A DNA stretch of 64,000 bases from Verrucomicrobium spinosum DSM 4136 = JCM 18804 (GCF_000172155.1 NZ_ABIZ01000001.1:2761105-2825104); one strand, 5' to 3'. Shown: positions 9,177-19,829, numbered from the stretch's first letter. Notes: generated by a model from the sequence alone, not told the origin. Program-made: numbers and translations.

Positions 9177-9485
9177 TCAGTGCACCGGCGAGCTGTCATA
9201 CACCACCACGCGGTCCCAGAAGGTCTTGCAAGTGTTGATGAACCGCAGGTGATGTTCGCAGTCTTTCTGGTAGTGATCATGATCCTCCATGTTTTTGAAG
9301 TGAAGGGTCAGTGAGTAGTTGAAGGAGTGGTCCGTCACAGGGCGCTCCTCAGTCTTTGCGGGCTTTCCGATGAAGCCGTGCACGAGGTAGGGGATCTCCT
9401 TGAGCTTGATGAGCTCGCTTTCAAAAGTGTTGCGTTGATCCGGAGTGAGATCGGATTTGAGCCAGAAGTAAACGTTGTGCAGCAT
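9177..9485 (-). CDS. Dabb (stress-responsive A/B barrel) domain protein
   Basis: A 102-aa single-domain protein starting MLHNVYFWLKSDLTPDQR, with YSLTLHFKNMEDHDHYQKD in the middle and a C-terminal FWDRVVVYDS. These fit a Dabb dimeric alpha/beta barrel: initial VYFWL strand, central TLHF strand, Asp/His-rich helix and final VVVYD strand. Members are small cytoplasmic proteins of varied or unknown enzymatic role. The gene stands alone on its strand and ends at a clear intrinsic terminator. Confidence 0.85.
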   Translation of the reverse strand: MLHNVYFWLKSDLTPDQRNTFESELIKLKEIPYLVHGFIGKPAKTEERPVTDHSFNYSLTLHFKNMEDHDHYQKDCEHHLRFINTCKTFWDRVVVYDSSPVH

Positions 9486-9682
9486 GGCAGCGGGAAGTTG
9501 GAAGGTTGATCGAACACTGTCCGATCAGGGAATTTTGGAACAGGAGGAGGGTGGTGCAAAGCTTTTTCGCCCGGATTTGTGCCTTGGAGGAGGGAGATGC
9601 GATGGCGGCAGCGTTTGGTGGACGTACGACTGCACCATCCCTATGAAACACGGGTCTGACTACGCGGTATTCGCCGCACGGA

Positions 9683-10258
9683 TCACCTGGGGGAGTCCGG
9701 TCGCGAAGCAAGCGGGGCGGTGGCTGTACGCAGGATGCGGCTGTTGGCAAAGTCCTCGACAAAGCGGCGCTGCTCGGGGGTCTCGGGACCACTGCCTGCG
9801 CTGCGCACCAAGCCATAGGCCTCGTGCAAGGGAAGCCCCAGCGTCAGCAAGATGCAGACAGCGGCAGTGCCCGTCCGACCGACGCCCGCAGCACAATGGA
9901 GGAGCACGGTGCCGCCCTGACGGATGCGTTTGCCCATCTCCAGCACCATCAGGTGATAAAGTTCGGCATCGCCAGGGATGTCAAAGTCAGGCACGGGATG
10001 GCTGATGCGGCGTCCTCCCCAGCGGCCTTCTGCCAGAGCGCGGGCGTAGCGGGGTGATTTGGACTGGATCTCGGCGTCTCCTACCAGACAGACCAGGGTG
10101 ACCTTGTCGTCCCCCGACTTTTGCCTCAGGGCATTCCAGGCGGCGAGGGGGCGCTCCACGTCGCCATCCTGATATCCGGGCATGGAAGTGAGGAGCAGTT
10201 GACCGGGGAAGGTGACCGGCAGGGAAACGGGGCGGAAGATCATGGAAATAGGAGGCAT
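9683..10258 (-). CDS. Dual-specificity / tyrosine phosphatase-like protein
   Basis: A 191-aa cysteine-based phosphatase. The P-loop HCAAGVGRTG contains nucleophile C122 and R128, matching HCxxGxxR(S/T). An upstream VPDFDIPGD segment (residues 89-97) supplies a plausible general-acid Asp (D91 or D93). The C-terminal portion after residue 130 is helical as in DSP/PTP folds. The protein has no signal peptide. Substrate unknown: phosphotyrosine, phosphoserine or a phosphoinositide are all possible. The start at 10258 is followed by an alternative Met five codons later. Confidence 0.83.
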   Translation of the reverse strand: MPPISMIFRPVSLPVTFPGQLLLTSMPGYQDGDVERPLAAWNALRQKSGDDKVTLVCLVGDAEIQSKSPRYARALAEGRWGGRRISHPVPDFDIPGDAELYHLMVLEMGKRIRQGGTVLLHCAAGVGRTGTAAVCILLTLGLPLHEAYGLVRSAGSGPETPEQRRFVEDFANSRILRTATAPLASRPDSPR

Positions 10259-10462
10259 TTCGATGTCTCAGTAAATCTCATTACGTAGCGGCGGGAGAAA
10301 TGGTTCCCCGGAATGCAGGAAAGGGGCGATCGTCTGCTCCCCGACCTTCCACGCCTTTGGAGATTGATTCCTTCTGTCCAAAAGCGCTAACATGGACCTT
10401 CAGAACTTGCAGTCGAGCATGGCCGGTTATCTGAAGATTCGAAATTAAATGCGCGTTCCCTC

Positions 10463-12566
<2,104 letters not shown>

Positions 12567-12571
<5 letters not shown>

Positions 12572-12667
12572 GAATTAGGGAATGATGAATTAGGAATGAA
12601 CTCCGCGACTCGTTTCGGGTTGCCGGTGACGAAGGTCTCAGTTCATTCCTAATTTAGAATTCCTAAT
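12567..12667. terminator. Nested inverted repeat between convergent genes
   Basis: Inner arms AATTAGGAATGAACT (12588-12602) and its reverse complement (12640-12654) enclose a 37-nt GC-rich loop. Outer arms ATTAGGAATT (12567-12576) and AATTCCTAAT (12658-12667) are also complementary. The left side contains ATTAGGA heptamers and includes the TAG stop of the FAD oxidoreductase; the right side ends 15 bp before the end of hemW. It could act as a bidirectional terminator, but it lacks a U-tract and is unusually AT-rich for this DNA, so it may be a repeat element. Confidence 0.6.
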
Positions 12668-12682
12668 TCATCAGGGTTGCCT

Positions 12683-13798
12683 CTATTCGTCCGGCAGCAG
12701 TTGTTCTGCAATTCTGTCGGAGAGGGCTTTGCCGGCGCGGGTGAGGATCACCCGGCTGGCCGTGGCGGTCACGAGGCCCTCGGTGACCAGCATCGTCAGG
12801 GCTTCGGTTTGGGAAGGCGCGACGCGCTCGCGGCTCATGCCTTCGGCGGTACGCAGTTCCAGGGCCACACGTTCAATGAGCCACTGGCGGTCGCTGAGTT
12901 CTTCGGATTCTGTGATGGGCAGACGCCCTTCCTGGACAAGACGAATGTAGCCTGCGGTATCGGAGATGTTCTTCCATCGTACCCGTTGGACGGTGGAGCT
13001 GGCGGAAGGGCCGAGGCCAAGGTAGTCGGCGCCTCGCCAGTAGGCCTGGTTGTGCACGGAGCGATGGCCGGGGCGGGCGTAGTTGGAGATCTCGTAGTGC
13101 TCGAAGCCGGCAGCCTCGAGGATGTCCATGGTGGACTGGAAGTGGTCAGCGTCACGGTCCTCATCTGTGTCCAGCACACCGGCCTGAAGCTGGGAGAGGA
13201 ACTCGGTGTCCTCCTCATAGGTCAGATTGTAACACGACACGTGATCGGAACCCAGCGAAAGCGTTTTCTCCAGGCCGGCGTTCCAGACCTTCAACGTCTG
13301 GCCGGGGATGGAAAACATGAGATCAACGTTGAGACTGGGGATGCCGGCTTCACGCAGGATCTGAAAGGTCTCGGCGGCTTCATCCGGCGCGTGATCCCGG
13401 CCCAGCAGCTTCAAGGTGGGTTCGTCCCAAGCTTGCACGCCCAGGCTGATGCGGGTGACACCCAGTTCCTTCAGCAAGCGGGCCTTGCTGGCGCTCACCG
13501 TTTTGGGATTGGCCTCCAGGCCAAACTCATCGAGAACGCTGCCGGATGCGGCGGCAGCTTCCTTTAATCCCGTTAGCAGGTCGGCCAGATGCTTCTCGCT
13601 CAACGCGGTCGGCGTGCCGCCACCCAGATAAATGGTGCGGGCGGTTACTGGCATGGTGCGCTGGTGCAACTCCAGTTCCCGGAGCACAGCCTTTACAAAG
13701 GCTCCCATATCTGTGCCGCCCAGGGTGTGTTTATAGAAACTACAGTATGGGCAGATCCGATGACAAAAGGGGATGTGAAGGTAAAGATGAGACGGCAA
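12683..13798 (-). CDS. hemW: Radical SAM heme chaperone HemW
   Basis: A 371-aa cytoplasmic radical SAM protein. The cluster motif C12-x3-C16-x2-C19 (CHRICPYCSFYKH) is followed by the GGGTPTAL motif near residue 60 and the C-terminal HemN-type domain. The very short N-terminus before the cysteines (PSHLYLHIPFC) is the HemW form, not the coproporphyrinogen dehydrogenase HemN. HemW binds and delivers heme to respiratory proteins. It is divergently arranged with the squalene/phytoene synthase gene, with 53 bp between start codons, so their promoters must overlap. Confidence 0.9.
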   Translation of the reverse strand: MPSHLYLHIPFCHRICPYCSFYKHTLGGTDMGAFVKAVLRELELHQRTMPVTARTIYLGGGTPTALSEKHLADLLTGLKEAAAASGSVLDEFGLEANPKTVSASKARLLKELGVTRISLGVQAWDEPTLKLLGRDHAPDEAAETFQILREAGIPSLNVDLMFSIPGQTLKVWNAGLEKTLSLGSDHVSCYNLTYEEDTEFLSQLQAGVLDTDEDRDADHFQSTMDILEAAGFEHYEISNYARPGHRSVHNQAYWRGADYLGLGPSASSTVQRVRWKNISDTAGYIRLVQEGRLPITESEELSDRQWLIERVALELRTAEGMSRERVAPSQTEALTMLVTEGLVTATASRVILTRAGKALSDRIAEQLLPDE

Positions 13799-13851
13799 GA
13801 GACAGAATCAGATTTCGGATTTAAGATGGAACAAGGAGAAATGTCCAACCA

Positions 13852-14877
13852 ATGAATGGAGCAGAAGAACTGGGCGGGAAACTGCTGGAGGGGGTGTCCC
13901 GATCCTTTTATCTCACGCTCAAGGCACTGCCGCAAGGATTGCGAGAGCCGCTTTCCCTGGCGTACCTGCTGGCGCGGGCGGCGGACACCATGGCGGATAC
14001 GATCCAGGTGCCCGATGCGGTGCGTTTGACCTGCCTGGCCGAGTTTGAAAGGCGGGTGAGACTGCCGCTGCGTGATCCGATTGCCGAGGGGGTGCTGGTG
14101 GCCCGCTTGCTGGTGGATTTTGTTCCGCATCAGGAGGATGCGCATGAGGCGCGTCTTCTGGAGCGCCTGCAGGAGGCTATGAATGCTTTCCACGTGTCTC
14201 CCGAGGGCCAAAAGTCTGCCATGATGGGGGTGCTGGGCCCCATCATCCAGGGGCAGATGCTGGATATACAGCGCTTTCCTGGAGACGGACAACTGCGTGC
14301 GCTGGCAACAACCCGCGACCTGGATGACTATACCTACCTGGTGGCTGGCTGTGTGGGGGAGTTCTGGACGCGCTTGTGTGCGACGGAAGCAGAGGGCTCC
14401 TTCAACGAGGGGGTGAGCCTGGATGAGATGGTCAAGCGGGGCATCCGCTATGGAAAGGGTCTGCAACTTGTGAACATTCTGCGCGATCCTGGGAAGGATC
14501 TGAAACTGGGGCGGTGCTACATTCCTGAAGAGGCGCTCCAGACCGCGGGGCTGAGTGTGGCGGCGGTGCAGGCGGATCCGGCAAAACTCATGCCGCTCTT
14601 GACGCCGTGGAAGAAGCTGTGCCGTGAGCACCTGCACGAAGGCATGCGATATCTCGATGAAGTGAGCAACAAGCGCCTGCTCTATGCCACGGCCTTGCCG
14701 TTGCTGTTGGGGATCAAGACGCTGGCACTGATTGAGGCCGCAGACTGGCCCACCCTGCAAGCGGGTGTGAAAGTGTCCCGCGGGGAGGTGAGCAAGGTGC
14801 TGCTGGAGGCGGGTATGGCGGTGCTGCGAAAGGGAGGGATGAGAAAGCTGGCGGAAAGATATTTCGGGGGTCGGTGA
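13852..14877 (+). CDS. Squalene/phytoene synthase family protein
   Basis: A 341-aa head-to-head prenyl synthase. It has both Asp-rich metal sites: D45-TMA-D49 (ARAADTMADT) and D212-PGK-D216 (NILRDPGKDLKLGRCYIP). YTYLVAGCVGEFW (residues 160-172) is another trans-IPPS signature. It would join two farnesyl or geranylgeranyl diphosphates to form squalene, presqualene diphosphate or phytoene, for hopanoids or carotenoids. Sequence alone does not decide the product. The start is chosen at 13852, 13 nt after AAGGAG (13833-13838). A four-codon leader (MSNQ) at 13841-13855 ends overlapping this ATG. Confidence 0.85.
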   Translation: MNGAEELGGKLLEGVSRSFYLTLKALPQGLREPLSLAYLLARAADTMADTIQVPDAVRLTCLAEFERRVRLPLRDPIAEGVLVARLLVDFVPHQEDAHEARLLERLQEAMNAFHVSPEGQKSAMMGVLGPIIQGQMLDIQRFPGDGQLRALATTRDLDDYTYLVAGCVGEFWTRLCATEAEGSFNEGVSLDEMVKRGIRYGKGLQLVNILRDPGKDLKLGRCYIPEEALQTAGLSVAAVQADPAKLMPLLTPWKKLCREHLHEGMRYLDEVSNKRLLYATALPLLLGIKTLALIEAADWPTLQAGVKVSRGEVSKVLLEAGMAVLRKGGMRKLAERYFGGR

Positions 14878-14928
14878 ACCGGTGATTCGGTAATCCAGTG
14901 ATTCGGTAAAACGGTAACTCAGTGGATC
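14873..14928. repeat. Octamer tandem array, consensus GGTGATTC, 7 units
   Basis: Seven consecutive imperfect 8-bp units (GGTGAACC, GGTGATTC, GGTAATCC, AGTGATTC, GGTAAAAC, GGTAACTC, AGTGGATC) start inside the last codons of the synthase gene and include its TGA stop. It resembles the heptamer arrays at other gene ends in this window. Confidence 0.85.
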
Positions 14929-14965
14929 AGAGGTGTGATGCCGTGAGTGTGGTCATCAGCGCGCC

Positions 14966-15144
14966 AGCGTCTTGGAGTACGGTGGCTTGACACCGTTTTC
15001 TGGCCGTGGGCGGAGATTGCCAACCTAGCCGTCTCAGCGAAGCCTATCGTGCGAGCCGTTTTCACCCGGCGGCTGCATCTACATGGTTCGTCCGCTTTCT
15101 CGACTGGCGAAAGCGGTGTCAAGCCACCGACACTCCAAGACGCT
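14966..15144. mobile_element. MITE-like element, 179 bp, with 35/36-bp terminal inverted repeats
   Basis: The left arm 14966-15000 begins AGCGTCTTGGAGT and ends TGACACCGTTTTC. The right arm 15109-15144 is its reverse complement with three differences: one inserted base and two substitutions. The interior, about 108 bp, has no credible gene. Size, terminal repeats and intergenic position match a miniature inverted-repeat transposable element or a large REP-type repeat. No clear target-site duplication was seen. From 14929 to 15205 nothing else was identified. Confidence 0.6.
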
Positions 15145-15205
15145 TCGCGTGTTTGGATGCTGGTGGGCAATGATATGCGATAAGGCCTATGCCCCCCTCG
15201 CCGAA

Positions 15206-16792
15206 CTACGCCGCAGGCGCTGGCTTCGTGGCAGGTGCTTTCTCGATCAGCGGCGGGCCTTCATCAGGCTCAAGCCAGCTTCGCCAGCCTTCTTTGATCT
15301 CCAACCAGGCCCATTCCGCCAGGAGGGGGAAGAGACGCAGGGTGTCACTACGCTTGAGCATGAAGCCGGGGATGAGGCAGCGATTGGCTTTGTTGGTGCG
15401 GCCGAGGGTGCCGACGCGGCGACGGCGGCGGGCGATCTTCGCAAAGCGCCGATTGTAGGTGCTCATCAACTTGGAGAAGATCACGCCGCTGGGCGGGGAA
15501 AAAGGAGGGGCGTAGAGGGCGGTCTCCCCGTGATTGTAAGGAGCCTCCACGACGCCCCAGTAGTAGAGGCCGAGGTCGAGGCGGAAGGCGAGGCTCATGA
15601 GGTCGAACTCACCCATGTATTCGTACTTGTCCTTGTAGAGGGACTCAAACCAGCGGCGGTGACAGACGCTGAAATCGCGGTTGTACTTCACCACCAGTTC
15701 GGTCATGGGTTTGCCATTGTGTTGCTGGGTGATGAGATTGGCAGCGCTGCTGGTGGTGAAGGAGATCCAGTCCATGCCCGGACTGTAGAACGGGTCCATG
15801 AACGCGGCCGCATCACCCACGAGCACAAATCCGTCACCGGCAAAGGTGGTGCTGTAGTAGGCCAGATTGCGACGCCAGTGGACGTCCTCCTCGTCATACT
15901 CCGCGTCGGCCAGCATTTCCGAGGCCACAGGGTGTTTCATGAGGAAGGTCTTCAGACGATCTGCGACCTTGCCGCCGTCTTGGGGAAAATCGACGATGCG
16001 CTGGTCAAACACCACGCCCACACTGACGGAGCCGCCTTTCAGGGGGATCCACCAACTCCACCAGCCGTCGCCAATGATGTGGTTGGTGGCGGTATTGCGA
16101 ATGCCGTACACGGCGCGGGACCATTCAGGATATTTTTCCGCCAGTTCGCGGGAGTCCCAGTCTTTGACATTGGTCCACCGGGACCAGGCTGCGGCCGTGG
16201 GGTGCTCGGTGTTGCTGCGCCACCAGCCATTTTTCCGCGCCAGCACGGCTGCCAGACCGGAGGCGTCCACGATCCAACGGGTGCTGACGGTGCGCTTCTG
16301 GCCCTGGTGGCTTACGTCCAGCGTCTGCATGCCACCGTCGTTTAGTGTCACATTCGAAACGGTGGCAGGGCGGATGATTTCGGCACCGGCCAGCCCGGCC
16401 CGGCGCAGGACCTCCTCATCAAAGGTGGAGCGGTCGAGCTGGTAGGAGGCGATGCGGGAAAGGTACTTGGCCCCAAGCTCGCTGGCTTCAGAGACATTTT
16501 TGACCTCTTCGTTCTTGAACCAGAAACGCAGGCCCTGCTTTACGAGCTGATTCTCATTGAGGTACTGGGTGAGGCCGAGCACGCGCCCCATGAAGAAGGC
16601 GCTGACCTCCACCGTGGCCTCGCCCACACGACGTCCCAGTTTCTCTGATTTTTCTACAATGAGGAGCCGGACGCCGGGATTGTGCCGGAGGATCAGCGTG
16701 GCGGTGGCGGCACCGGAAAGGGCACCGCCAATGACGACGACATCGTAGGTGGAGTCAGAAGAGGGGGGCTCAACTTGCATGGTCTTTTTCAT
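15206..16792 (-). CDS. FAD-dependent monooxygenase of the flavin halogenase superfamily
   Basis: A 528-aa flavoprotein. The N-terminal FAD motif is YDVVVIGGALSGAATATLIL (residues 16-35). GRRVGEATVEVS is the halogenase-type (V/I)GE(S/A) segment. The sequence DGWWSWWIPLKGG holds the WxWxIP motif of flavin-dependent halogenases, and GDAAAFMDPFYSPG holds the second FAD contact. A Lys in VKQGLRFWF lies in the position expected for a catalytic lysine, which suggests halogenation is possible but does not prove it. It may instead be a related oxidase, for example of polyenes or isoprenoids. It lies 21 bp downstream of the antiporter gene on the same strand. Confidence 0.75.
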   Translation of the reverse strand: MKKTMQVEPPSSDSTYDVVVIGGALSGAATATLILRHNPGVRLLIVEKSEKLGRRVGEATVEVSAFFMGRVLGLTQYLNENQLVKQGLRFWFKNEEVKNVSEASELGAKYLSRIASYQLDRSTFDEEVLRRAGLAGAEIIRPATVSNVTLNDGGMQTLDVSHQGQKRTVSTRWIVDASGLAAVLARKNGWWRSNTEHPTAAAWSRWTNVKDWDSRELAEKYPEWSRAVYGIRNTATNHIIGDGWWSWWIPLKGGSVSVGVVFDQRIVDFPQDGGKVADRLKTFLMKHPVASEMLADAEYDEEDVHWRRNLAYYSTTFAGDGFVLVGDAAAFMDPFYSPGMDWISFTTSSAANLITQQHNGKPMTELVVKYNRDFSVCHRRWFESLYKDKYEYMGEFDLMSLAFRLDLGLYYWGVVEAPYNHGETALYAPPFSPPSGVIFSKLMSTYNRRFAKIARRRRRVGTLGRTNKANRCLIPGFMLKRSDTLRLFPLLAEWAWLEIKEGWRSWLEPDEGPPLIEKAPATKPAPAA

Positions 16793-16813
16793 GCCACAAT
16801 CATTGCGTTTTGT

Positions 16814-18268
16814 CTACGTCCGGGCGGGGTGAGGCTGACCATCGGGCTCGGCCGACTTCTGAGCGCCGAACCAGGTGAGCAGCGGGCCGGTCAGGGCGGT
16901 GGTGGCCAGGGCCATGATCACCAGCATGGTGAAAACGCGGTCGGATAGAATTCCCAGTTCAAAACCGATGTTGAGGGCGATCAGCTCCATCAGGCCCCGG
17001 GTGTTCATGAGGGCTCCCAGTTGGAGAGAGTCGCGCCAGCCCATGCCGGTGAGTCGGGCGGTGAGGGCGGTGCCGCCCAGTTTGCCCAGTGACGCCACAG
17101 CAATGATCAGCAGGCAGAGCAGCCAGCCCGACCAGTCGTTCAGCAGCCCGATCTGCGTGCGAAGCCCCGTGAACGCGAAGAAAAGGGGAAGCAGGAGGAC
17201 GGAGCTGAAGTTCTCAATTCGAACGTTCAACTTGTGACGGAACCCGTGGGCGTGCGGCATGATGGCACCGGCGAGAAAGGCACCGAACAGTGCGTGAATC
17301 CCGATGACCTCGGTGCAGAGCGATGCTGCGACCACAATGCACAAGACGGTGGCCATCACGCCCTTTGAGGGATCCTCCGCCTGGAGGCGTTTTTCTCCCA
17401 GCAAGCGGGGCAGGCTTGGACGGATGACGAGAACCATGATCCCGATGAACCCTGCTATGAGCAGGAGGTTCAATGCCGAGCCCGTGATGCTGGTAGAGCG
17501 GGCAATGGCGACGACAAAGGCCAGGATGCTCCAGGCAGTGACGTCATCCACGGCGGCGCAGGTGATGGCCGTGCTGCCCAGGAAGGTCTTCGTCATGCCG
17601 CGTTCCTGAAGGATGCGGGCCAGCACCGGAAAGGCGGTGATGCTCATGGAGATGCCCATGAAAAGAGCGAAGGCCATGAAGGTGGCTCCTTCAGCCGCCA
17701 TGCTGGTATAAAGGAAATAGGCAAGCACCACTCCCAACAGATACGGGAAGACGATGCTGGCGTGGCTCACCACCACCGCCGTGTGCGCCTTGTTCCGTAC
17801 ATGTCCGACGTTGAGATCCATTCCCACGGAGAACATGAAGAGACACACACCCACCTGGCTGAGAAGTTTGATGGTGCCCAGTGAATCCGCCGGGAAGACA
17901 ATGTGGAAGAGATCGGGCGTCAAATAGCCGAATAATGAGGGGCCGAGAAGAATGCCGGCGGCCATCTCTCCCACCACTGAAGGCTGGCCCATGAGGGTGA
18001 ACAGCTTCCCCACCAGCCGTGACGCCGCAATGATGACCACGAGCTGAAGGAACAACTGGCTGAGAGGATTCTTGAAATGTTCCTCCAGGTTTGCCACCAT
18101 GGCCTCACCCGCGGACTGGGTGGCGGGGGGGGCAGCGTGAGCTGCTGATGCTACGTGGGAGCTAAATCCTTCTGAGGCGGGCAGGTTGGCACCAGTATGA
18201 ATAACCGCAAAAATGGCGGCTGAGGCGATGGTCAGGATAAGGACATAAATCACGGAGATGCGATTCAT
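16814..18268 (-). CDS. CPA2-type cation:proton antiporter (Kef-like membrane domain)
   Basis: A 484-aa integral membrane antiporter with about 12 hydrophobic segments after an N-terminal hydrophobic leader (MNRISVIYVLILTIASAAIFA) and an Ala-rich extracytoplasmic stretch. Motifs include MGQPSVVGEMAAGILLGPSL, ITAFPVLARILQERGM and ITCAAVDDVTAW (the ion-binding region of CPA2 proteins). No RCK or TrkA-N domain follows. The frame is open 76 codons further upstream, but that region contains the neighbour's terminator hairpin, so the ATG at 18268 is chosen. It probably exchanges Na+ or K+ for H+ at the inner membrane. Confidence 0.85.
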   Translation of the reverse strand: MNRISVIYVLILTIASAAIFAVIHTGANLPASEGFSSHVASAAHAAPPATQSAGEAMVANLEEHFKNPLSQLFLQLVVIIAASRLVGKLFTLMGQPSVVGEMAAGILLGPSLFGYLTPDLFHIVFPADSLGTIKLLSQVGVCLFMFSVGMDLNVGHVRNKAHTAVVVSHASIVFPYLLGVVLAYFLYTSMAAEGATFMAFALFMGISMSITAFPVLARILQERGMTKTFLGSTAITCAAVDDVTAWSILAFVVAIARSTSITGSALNLLLIAGFIGIMVLVIRPSLPRLLGEKRLQAEDPSKGVMATVLCIVVAASLCTEVIGIHALFGAFLAGAIMPHAHGFRHKLNVRIENFSSVLLLPLFFAFTGLRTQIGLLNDWSGWLLCLLIIAVASLGKLGGTALTARLTGMGWRDSLQLGALMNTRGLMELIALNIGFELGILSDRVFTMLVIMALATTALTGPLLTWFGAQKSAEPDGQPHPART

Positions 18269-18313
18269 GGGGAGCAGGGGAGGGGGAGATAGGTTGACGA
18301 AGCGCGCGAAAAA

Positions 18314-18346
18314 AGGCCCGCCTCCTCCTTTGGGAAAGGCGGGCCT
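18314..18346 (-). terminator. Intrinsic terminator of the upstream halogenase-like gene
   Basis: Arms AGGCCCGCCT (18314-18323) and AGGCGGGCCT (18337-18346) form a 10-bp GC stem with a 13-nt loop, followed on the minus strand by a T-run (complement of 18309-18314). It lies 18 bp past the stop codon at 18364, and shows that the antiporter transcript starts separately. Confidence 0.85.
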
Positions 18347-18363
18347 CGCATGCTTCAAAAGCG

Positions 18364-19644
18364 TCAGGATGTGGCGGCCAGCTCGGGAGTCTTCACCTCG
18401 GGTTCGCCGAGGGGGAGATCGTCTGGCAGGGGCACCAGCTCGCGGATTTGATCCCAGAGGACGCTGTAGTCCTTGTTCACATCGCCGCTCAGACAATCGG
18501 TCACGGCACCTTGGGCATCAGGATGATTGCGGATAAGCTGGCCAAAGCTGAAGTTGGGGTCATAGAAGGCGTACACGAGCTTCCGCATGTTCTCCACACC
18601 CTGGCGGAGCTCCTGGGAGTACTTGGTGAAGCGGGCAGGGCCGAGGTCGTTTTCCTTGAGCGCCTTGCTCACCTCCTCCCCGGCCAGGACACCGCTCTTC
18701 ATGGCAAACATAAGGCCGCTGCTGAACACAGGATCCAGAAAGGCAAAGGCGTCGCCCACGAGGAGGAGGCCATCGCTGCCACAATGCCTGGCGTGGTGGG
18801 TGTACTCACTGGTAATGTGGTACTGCCCCACCTGCTGGCCGTGGGACAGGGATTCCTTGATCCACACATTCTCTTCCACCTCGCGCTTGAAGATGCCTTC
18901 GGCGTCCTTGATGCCGTCTCGGGAGAGGTACTTGCCCTCTGCCACCACCCCCACACTGACCATGTCATCGTGCTGGGGGATGTGCCAGAACCAGCCTTTG
19001 TCCTTCACAAAGGCCACTGTGGTCTGACCTTCATCAATGCCCGGTTCACGGCGTGAGCCTTTGTAGTAGGTCCAGACGGCCACCTTGTTCAAGTAAGGGT
19101 CACGCACGCGCCAGCCGTTGCGGACGGTGGTGAAGGCTTCCTTGCCCGTGCAGTCCAGAGTGATGCGGGCGTGATAGTCCGTGATGGTGCCGTCGTGGCT
19201 CTGAGCGCGCACCCCAATGACCTTCTGATCTCCGTCACGCAGCAGTTCGAGGACTTTGGTCTGCTCCTTCACCTCCACACCCTTCTCTCGGGAATTGTCG
19301 AGGAGGATCTGATCGAACTCCGAGCGCAGCACCTGCCAGGTGGAGGCGACGGTGTCCTTGTCATAGCGGTTGAAGAAGTAGAACGGCTGGCTGGTGCGGC
19401 CATGAGGGGGCACGAAGCAGACGCTGTACTTGTTCACGAAGTGGGACTTCTTCATGCGCTCCACCAAGCCCAGTCGCTCCAGCGGGAAGTAGGTGAAGGG
19501 GATGAGGGACTCGCCAATGTGGTAGCGGGGGAACTTCTCCCGCTCCAGGAGGAGCACCTTGTGACCTTCCTCTGCGAGGATGGCCGATGAACTGGAGCCT
19601 GCAGGACCGCCGCCAATGACAATGACATCGTATGAGGTGCTCAT
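18364..19644 (-). CDS. FAD-dependent oxidoreductase, tryptophan-halogenase-like family
   Basis: A 426-aa flavoprotein. Motifs in order: YDVIVIGGGPAGSSSSAILA (residues 5-24, FAD), REKFPRYHIGESLIP (halogenase-type GES segment), FVNKYSVCF with a candidate catalytic Lys, KGWFWHIPQHDD with WxWxIP, and VGDAFAFLDPVFSSG. This set is typical of tryptophan 7-halogenase-like proteins, a group that also includes non-halogenating geranylgeranyl-reductase-like enzymes. A second, longer paralogue lies 1.6 kb downstream. The gene ends at a strong intrinsic terminator and starts at an ATG at 19644. Confidence 0.78.
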   Translation of the reverse strand: MSTSYDVIVIGGGPAGSSSSAILAEEGHKVLLLEREKFPRYHIGESLIPFTYFPLERLGLVERMKKSHFVNKYSVCFVPPHGRTSQPFYFFNRYDKDTVASTWQVLRSEFDQILLDNSREKGVEVKEQTKVLELLRDGDQKVIGVRAQSHDGTITDYHARITLDCTGKEAFTTVRNGWRVRDPYLNKVAVWTYYKGSRREPGIDEGQTTVAFVKDKGWFWHIPQHDDMVSVGVVAEGKYLSRDGIKDAEGIFKREVEENVWIKESLSHGQQVGQYHITSEYTHHARHCGSDGLLLVGDAFAFLDPVFSSGLMFAMKSGVLAGEEVSKALKENDLGPARFTKYSQELRQGVENMRKLVYAFYDPNFSFGQLIRNHPDAQGAVTDCLSGDVNKDYSVLWDQIRELVPLPDDLPLGEPEVKTPELAATS

Positions 19645-19719
19645 GCGTGAATGTGGACCAGGTTTTTAATGCCGGAAATGACATTTTGGCATGGGTGTTA
19701 TGCCGGGTTGATATGAGGG

Positions 19720-19747
19720 ATCAAGGGGTAAGGGAAGAGGGAGAAGG
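19720..19747. repeat. Purine-rich heptamer array (4 units ending GG)
   Basis: Units ATCAAGG, GGTAAGG, GAAGAGG and GAGAAGG run in phase in the 185-bp gap between jetC and the halogenase-like gene. GGTAAGG and GAGAAGG also occur in the array at 24025-24059 between jetA and jetB. Confidence 0.7.
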
Positions 19748-19809
19748 GGCTCAGCCAAGTGACCCACAAGCGGTTGCGAGAATCCCCGGCCAGCGCGTTG
19801 CGCCAGGGA

Positions 19810-19826
19810 AACCAAGAACCAAGAAC
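19810..19826. repeat. Short heptamer repeat (AACCAAG, 2.4 copies)
   Basis: AACCAAG is repeated twice and followed by AAC, ending 4 bp before the jetC stop codon (19830-19832). The unit closely resembles the ACCAAGC array at 1720-1750. Confidence 0.65.
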
Positions 19827-19829
19827 TTT

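Noticed and set aside
10391-10447. 18-codon open frame before the exported FAD oxidoreductase
   Set aside because: It has no Shine-Dalgarno sequence and no recognisable leader-peptide pattern.
14947-15183. Short open frames on both strands across the MITE-like element
   Set aside because: They translate the inverted arms and show no family match or ribosome-binding site.
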